Shown here: positions 13,680 through 17,436 of the stretch, one piece after another | How positions within the stretch are numbered: position 1 is the first letter of the stretch | Layout of the letters: every line of letters starts with the position of its first letter | Assembly: GCA_947174625.1 (NCBI GenBank) | Contig: CAMWJT010000005.1 | Coordinates: forward strand, 1 to 17,436 | Source: an uncultured Ruminococcus sp. | Lineage (GTDB): Bacteria > Bacillota > Clostridia > Oscillospirales > Ruminococcaceae | Reading direction: 5' to 3' | Length of the DNA stretch: 17,436 nucleotides | Notes under the pieces: generated by a model | Databases searched by the model: none | The model's input: only the letters and a program-made list of their open reading frames with translations | Told to the model about the DNA's origin: nothing | Position numbers and translations under genes: made by a program

Positions 13680-15314
13680 TTGTATGAGAATGATTATCTA
13701 GTAACACCGGAACAGATGCGGACTTTGGAACAACTCACCGATCAAGCCGGGATTTCTTATGCGCAGATGATGGAAAATGCCGGGAAAGCTCTGGCTGAAA
13801 TTCTGCTGGAGGAATATCCGGACAAAGATAATTTTTTATTTCTTGCCGGGACTGGCAACAATGGCGGTGATTGTCTGGTAGCGGCTTTTTATCTGAAACA
13901 AGCCGGAAAACAAGTCGAGATTGCTATGCCGCTCGGCGAACCCAAAACGGAGATTTCTCAGAATGCGTATCAGAGAGTGCTTAAAAGTCAGATCCCTGTA
14001 CTGATGGAAGATCAGGTTTATACGATAGAGAATGAAAGCAATTTTAAAACAGCAGAAATCATCATAGATGGTCTGTTTGGCATAGGATTTCACGGAGAAC
14101 TTCCGAAAAAAATTGGAAATATTTTGGATAGGCTTTTTTTTGAAAAAATTCCGATTGTTGCCTGTGATATTCCCAGTGGCGGAGATGGACTTACTGGACA
14201 GGTTAGCACTGGTACATGCTTAGCCGATCTGACTGTAACTTTCGGTGCGGAAAAAATCGGTATGAGTCAATATCCGTTACGGGAATACTGCGGAAAAATC
14301 CGGGTTGCAGATATTGAAATCCCGAAATCTGCATTTCATAGGATTAATTTTGCCAAGTGTTTAACTATGAAATATGTCAGAAATACATTACCAAAAAGAA
14401 AACCTGCGGACTATAAAAATAAATTCGGACATGCACTTGTGATTGCCGGAAGTTCCCGGATGCGTGGGGCATGTGTCCTGGCATCTATGGCTTGTATGCG
14501 TTCCGGTGTGGGATTGCTGACCTGTGCATCTGCGGAACAGGCATTATCTGCATTATCTGTCCGGATGCCGGAGTGTATGTGTCTGCCATTGGAAACGGAT
14601 TCTGACGGCTTTTTCCTGAATTCCAAAGGCAACCAGGATTTATTAAAATCCGCCATGCAGAACAAATCTGCAATCTTAATCGGCTGTGGTATGGGTGTGA
14701 CAGAGCAGACACGGGAATTGCTGAAATTTCTGCTTGCAGAAAGCGAAAGCAATAAATGTCCAGTAATTCTGGATGCAGATGGTCTTAATGCGATAGCATC
14801 CTGCATAGAATATATACCGGAGGGACGAACCATTCTGACACCGCATTCCGGTGAGGCGGCAAAATTACTGGGGATTTCTACGGAAGAAGTCCAGAAAGAC
14901 CGGATTGCATCTGCAAAGAAACTGGCAGAGATCACTGGCGCAATTGTGATCTTAAAAGGCGCAGGAACAATCATCACAGACGGTGAGCAGATGTTTGTCT
15001 GCAATGCAGGGAATCCCGGCATGGCAAGAGCCGGGAGTGGCGACGTCCTTGCCGGGATTGTCACAGCACTGGTGGCGCAGAGCATGCAGAGCTTTTTCGA
15101 TATAAATATCAGAAGCAATCCTGAACCAGCCGGAATGATAGATCATGAAATAGCAAAATATTATGAAAAACAGATTTATCATAGAAATTTAATCAATGCG
15201 GCTTATGCGGGTGTGAAGCTTCATGCGGTGGCAGGAGATCGGACGGCTGAAAAAATGCCCATGCCGTACATGCTCCCACAAGATATGATTGATTCCCTCC
15301 AGGATATTTTATAA
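13680..15314 (+). CDS. nnr: Bifunctional NAD(P)HX epimerase / ADP-dependent NAD(P)HX dehydratase
   Basis: 544 aa from the TTG at 13680. It repairs hydrated NADH/NADPH. The N-terminal YjeF epimerase domain (1 to about 220) shows NAGKALAE, the nucleotide loop AGTGNNGGDCLVAAF, IDGLFGIGFHG (Asp130) and CDIPSGGDGLTG. The C-terminal ribokinase-like dehydratase domain (about 230-544) shows KFGHALVIAGS, GVGLLT, PVILDADGLN, LTPHSGEAAKLLG, ILKGAGTIITDG and GNPGMARAGSGDVLAG with catalytic Asp455. After GIVTALVAQ the protein carries about 36 extra residues (470-505, including IDHEIAKYYEKQIYHR) before the normal ending NAAYAGVKLHAVAGD, where most relatives have a very short turn. Total length is a little above the usual about 500 aa because of this. 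The start was chosen from the ribosome site and family N-terminus. Confidence 0.92.
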   Translation: MYENDYLVTPEQMRTLEQLTDQAGISYAQMMENAGKALAEILLEEYPDKDNFLFLAGTGNNGGDCLVAAFYLKQAGKQVEIAMPLGEPKTEISQNAYQRVLKSQIPVLMEDQVYTIENESNFKTAEIIIDGLFGIGFHGELPKKIGNILDRLFFEKIPIVACDIPSGGDGLTGQVSTGTCLADLTVTFGAEKIGMSQYPLREYCGKIRVADIEIPKSAFHRINFAKCLTMKYVRNTLPKRKPADYKNKFGHALVIAGSSRMRGACVLASMACMRSGVGLLTCASAEQALSALSVRMPECMCLPLETDSDGFFLNSKGNQDLLKSAMQNKSAILIGCGMGVTEQTRELLKFLLAESESNKCPVILDADGLNAIASCIEYIPEGRTILTPHSGEAAKLLGISTEEVQKDRIASAKKLAEITGAIVILKGAGTIITDGEQMFVCNAGNPGMARAGSGDVLAGIVTALVAQSMQSFFDINIRSNPEPAGMIDHEIAKYYEKQIYHRNLINAAYAGVKLHAVAGDRTAEKMPMPYMLPQDMIDSLQDIL

Positions 15315-15397
15315 TTTATTCACTTGCAAAAATACGGAATACAGAATACTTGTAATTTTTAATTAATTTTAATTTTCAAGATTTCTGAGGTGATACT

Positions 15398-16225
15398 ATG
15401 AATCGTATGAATTGTGTGTATTGCGTGAAACGCATCCGCCGTATTTTTGCAGTCATCAGCCTGAATGCTGTTCTATTGAGCACGGGATGTACGGTTGTGC
15501 AGACCATGCCGGGGAAGATTACCAATCCCATGACAGGCGCATTCACGGCAGAAGTCACAATTACCAATGCCGACACGGAAAGCAAGGCACAGTTGACACG
15601 TTACGGCATGGATGCCTGGTGTGTGGTATTCAATGAACCGCAGACGCTGTCCGGTGTGCAGTTGGATTTTCTGGATGATGAAGTGAAAGCGTCCTACAAG
15701 GGATTAGAATTTTCCGTTCCACAGTCAGCACAGGCAATCCGTACGGAGCTGGAAGATCTGATGCAGGTTATTGACGATATGGCACTGACACCGGATCTGG
15801 ACGGCAAAACGGATGATGGAAAATTAATCTGTGAGGGAGCTATCGAAGAGGGCAGTTATACATTGACATTCACGAGTGCCGGGATTCCGGTGGAGTTTTC
15901 ACTGCCATGTTATAGTCTGGTCGTTGTATTTGACAGTTTCACACAGCAAGGGTCTGCGGAAACAATGCCGAACGTTCCGACAACGTCGGAATCTGTGACA
16001 ATACCTGCAACGGAGATCCTGGCACAAACGGAAGCTGGTGCGGAGTCTAGCGCAGAATCCGGATCAGAATCCATGACGGAACAGCCGGCGGCAGTTCCGG
16101 AAGATGTTCCGGCAGAACCGGCGGCAATCCAGGAGGATGTCCCGGCAGAACCGGCGGCAATCCCGGAGGATGTCCCGGCAGAACCGGTGGCAATTCCGGA
16201 AGAAATCCCGGAACCTGGTATCTGA
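15398..16225 (+). CDS. Lipoprotein, possible LolA-like fold, with Pro/Glu/Ala repeat tail
   Basis: 275 aa. Basic N-terminus (KRIRR), a short hydrophobic core and lipobox LSTGC (Cys31) mark it as a membrane-anchored lipoprotein. Residues about 40-190 form a beta-rich domain (GAFTAEVTITNADTESKAQL, DAWCVVFNEPQTLSGVQLDF, YKGLEFSVP). It resembles LolA/LppX-like lipoproteins that carry a beta-rich half-barrel; this fold guess is inferred from strand pattern, not from a firm motif. The last about 75 residues are Ser/Thr/Glu- then Pro/Glu/Ala-rich, ending in four tandem 11-residue units, probably a cell-wall-spanning spacer. GAGGTGA precedes the ATG. It stands 83 nt after nnr with no clear promoter, so co-transcription is possible. 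Function unknown. Confidence 0.82.
   Translation: MNRMNCVYCVKRIRRIFAVISLNAVLLSTGCTVVQTMPGKITNPMTGAFTAEVTITNADTESKAQLTRYGMDAWCVVFNEPQTLSGVQLDFLDDEVKASYKGLEFSVPQSAQAIRTELEDLMQVIDDMALTPDLDGKTDDGKLICEGAIEEGSYTLTFTSAGIPVEFSLPCYSLVVVFDSFTQQGSAETMPNVPTTSESVTIPATEILAQTEAGAESSAESGSESMTEQPAAVPEDVPAEPAAIQEDVPAEPAAIPEDVPAEPVAIPEEIPEPGI
16088..16216 (+). repeat. Tandem 33-nt coding repeat in the lipoprotein tail
   Basis: Units begin at 16088, 16121, 16154 and 16187, the last incomplete. Each encodes AAxPEDVPAEP or a close variant. The high nucleotide identity between units 2 and 3 indicates recent duplication. Confidence 0.88.
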
Positions 16226-16240
16226 AATTAAAAAAATCAC

Positions 16241-16296
16241 AAAAAAATCCGTCATGCCGTGCGAAAGCTTTCAAAATTCACACGGTAGGACGGATT
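16241..16296 (-). terminator. Terminator of the DUF975 gene (minus strand)
   Basis: On the minus strand, AATCCGTC (16296-16289) pairs with GACGGATT (16253-16246) and an inner CCGTG pairs with CACGG, around an AT-rich loop. The 3' arm is followed by a T run (16247-16241 and again further on). It lies 20 nt after the minus-strand stop. The + strand side lacks a T tract, so it serves mainly the DUF975 gene. Confidence 0.8.
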
Positions 16297-16315
16297 CTGT
16301 TTCAGGATTCAGAGA

Positions 16316-17344
16316 TTAATAATAGTTGTTATTGTTATTATTATTATTATTATTGTTGTTATTATAATGACTTTTGTCCAGATCTACACGACTGCCAGGA
16401 TTCTGGTTATAATTCTGGTTCATGTCATAGGGATTATAACCCTGATTCTGATTCGAATTGTAATTCTGGTTCATGTCGTAAGGATTGTAACCCTGATTCT
16501 GATTCGAATTGTAATTCTGGTTCATATCATAAGGATTATAATTTTGATTCGGATTCGGATTGCCATAATTCTGGAAGTTGCCGGGCATTCCGAAATAACC
16601 GGATAATTCGTCTTCTGTTGTGATGCCCATAGCTAACATTTTGGCTCTCATGCAAGCGTAAAATTCTGCCATGGTAGCTTCATAATAAGGCAATACAAAC
16701 AATACACCAATACCGCATGGAATTGCTCCCAGGATCATCCAGCCAATAAAGGACAATTGCAGAACAAATAATTTCCATTTTTCGCCGTTCATGGTCTGCC
16801 GGGAGATTTCCTGCACACGTTCTTTGGAAAGATCTGCATTCTCGCTGACCAGATAGGAGACAAGAAAATATTCATATGTCTTGATATACCCCGGAATCAG
16901 CAATAACAGACTCCACAGGAATATTTTAAGATACATATTGAACATCACTTTGACGGTCTTCATGTAGCGCCCGCCCTGGAAATTGTCAAATAAATAGCCG
17001 AAATTTACGTCACCCGTTCTTGCCATCCGGAAAAATTTGCATTTTCCGGCACTGACGACACTGCCCAGAAACGCATAAATTGCCATTGCAAATGCCATAA
17101 TGAATACAAATGCCACAAGGAAACCAATAAAAATCCCCATCATCTCGGCAGAACTCATGCTTGATTCATATTCTAAGCCGTTTTCTGAGCCTGATGTTAT
17201 ACTACTGGTCGAGAAACTGAAATTGCTGCTGCCGCCGCTGTTGCCGCCGAGCAGTGATGCCACGATACAAACACCGAATGCCGTCCAGTAATACGGCTTG
17301 AGTGTCCGCCAGGCATTTTGCTTAAGCATGCTGTTTGACCACAT
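16316..17344 (-). CDS. DUF975-family integral membrane protein with Asn/Gln/Tyr-rich repetitive tail
   Basis: 342 aa. The membrane core (residues 1 to about 245) has the DUF975 pattern: LKPYYWTAFGVCIVASLLG at the first helix, a long helix about 70-95 (IFIGFLVAFVFIMAFAMAIY), FLWSLLLLIPGYIKTYEY, SENADLSKERVQEIS, MNGEKWKLFVLQLSFIGWMI and LPYYEATMAEFYACMR. All are recognised family segments; the biochemical function of the family is unknown. A Ser/Gly-rich loop (33-62) follows the first helix and is probably extracytoplasmic. The C-terminal about 90 residues are soluble low-complexity sequence with three 17-residue repeats and a terminal run of 13 Asn then Tyr-Tyr. AGGAGGGG lies just before the ATG. 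It is monocistronic in this window, with its own terminator and promoter region. Confidence 0.88.
   Translation of the reverse strand: MWSNSMLKQNAWRTLKPYYWTAFGVCIVASLLGGNSGGSSNFSFSTSSITSGSENGLEYESSMSSAEMMGIFIGFLVAFVFIMAFAMAIYAFLGSVVSAGKCKFFRMARTGDVNFGYLFDNFQGGRYMKTVKVMFNMYLKIFLWSLLLLIPGYIKTYEYFLVSYLVSENADLSKERVQEISRQTMNGEKWKLFVLQLSFIGWMILGAIPCGIGVLFVLPYYEATMAEFYACMRAKMLAMGITTEDELSGYFGMPGNFQNYGNPNPNQNYNPYDMNQNYNSNQNQGYNPYDMNQNYNSNQNQGYNPYDMNQNYNQNPGSRVDLDKSHYNNNNNNNNNNNNNYY
16325..16363 (-). repeat. Trinucleotide tract encoding 13 Asn
   Basis: Thirteen consecutive Asn codons, mostly AAT with some AAC, sit two Tyr codons before the DUF975 stop. A six-unit exact run (16337-16354) makes it prone to in-frame slippage. 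Confidence 0.9.
16417..16556 (-). repeat. Tandem 51-nt coding repeat in the DUF975 tail
   Basis: Copies start at 16417, 16468 and 16519 (the last partial), 51 nt apart. They encode 17-residue units containing QGYNPYDMNQNYN. The first two copies are nearly identical, so the array is recent. Confidence 0.85.
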
Positions 17345-17376
17345 CTAAAAACCCCTCCTATAATAATTAATATATA

Positions 17377-17415
17377 ATTATAATAAATATTTCACAATCA
17401 GATACCTGACTGTGA
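17377..17415 (-). promoter_or_regulatory. Probable DUF975 promoter region with operator-like palindrome
   Basis: On the minus strand a consensus TATAAT (17382-17377) lies about 33 nt before the start codon; the -35 is weak. A near-perfect palindrome covers the expected -35 position: TCACAATCAG (17392-17401), 4-nt centre, CTGACTGTGA (17406-17415), with one mismatch. This geometry suits repression by a dimeric regulator. The regulator is not identifiable. Confidence 0.5.
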
Positions 17416-17436
17416 TTCTTATTGTAAACCATAATT

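Noticed and set aside
14411..15118. 235-codon minus-strand frame opposite nnr
   Set aside because: It is a mirror of the conserved dehydratase domain; no start signal and no domain features.

Overview
The window looks like chromosomal DNA of an anaerobic, plant-fibre-degrading Ruminococcus-like Firmicute (Oscillospiraceae/Ruminococcaceae). The reasons are a secreted pectate lyase ending in a cellulosomal type I dockerin, strong AGGAGG-type ribosome sites, AT-rich intergenic DNA, TTG starts after strong ribosome sites, and lipoproteins with Firmicute lipoboxes. The organism assignment is an inference; no rRNA or tRNA gene is visible.

Left edge (1-2774, + strand): the 3' part of a large multidomain pectinase, PL1 pectate lyase - linker - PL9 pectate lyase - linker - dockerin. 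Its start lies off the window. It ends at a clear terminator and faces, across a second bidirectional hairpin, the end of the next operon.

2886-8947 (- strand): the most interesting region. One good sigma-A promoter (8919-8947) and a roughly 215-nt structured leader precede five co-directional genes. In transcription order they are a cytoplasmic leucine-rich-repeat (LRR_5) protein with a helical N-terminal domain, a Ser/Thr-kinase-like protein with a C-terminal zinc ribbon, a von Willebrand A (TerY-like) protein with intact MIDAS, a PP2C-type phosphatase, and a cytidine-deaminase-fold domain fused to a long Pro/Gln/Tyr-rich disordered tail. Kinase + vWA + PP2C is the arrangement known as the TerY-P triad. 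The LRR protein and the deaminase-fold protein look like lineage-specific additions. No TerD or TerC gene is present here. I propose a phosphorylation-switched cytoplasmic complex with the deaminase-fold protein as output or scaffold; this is inference.

9115-11671 (+ strand): a divergently transcribed two-gene unit, a lipoprotein sugar-binding-type periplasmic binding protein with an unusual Pro/Glu-rich insert and a membrane-anchored GGDEF protein whose signature is degenerate (TGNEF). This looks like an extracellular ligand sensor feeding a GGDEF output of uncertain activity.

11724-16225 (+ strand): housekeeping and small genes. These are a metallophosphoesterase, a nitroreductase, a small two-helix membrane protein, a bifunctional NAD(P)HX epimerase/dehydratase (nnr) with a C-terminal insert, and a lipoprotein with a repeated Pro/Glu/Ala tail.

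16241-17436 (- strand): a DUF975 integral membrane protein with an Asn/Tyr/Gln-rich repetitive tail ending in 13 consecutive Asn. It has its own terminator and an upstream promoter region carrying a 24-nt operator-like palindrome.
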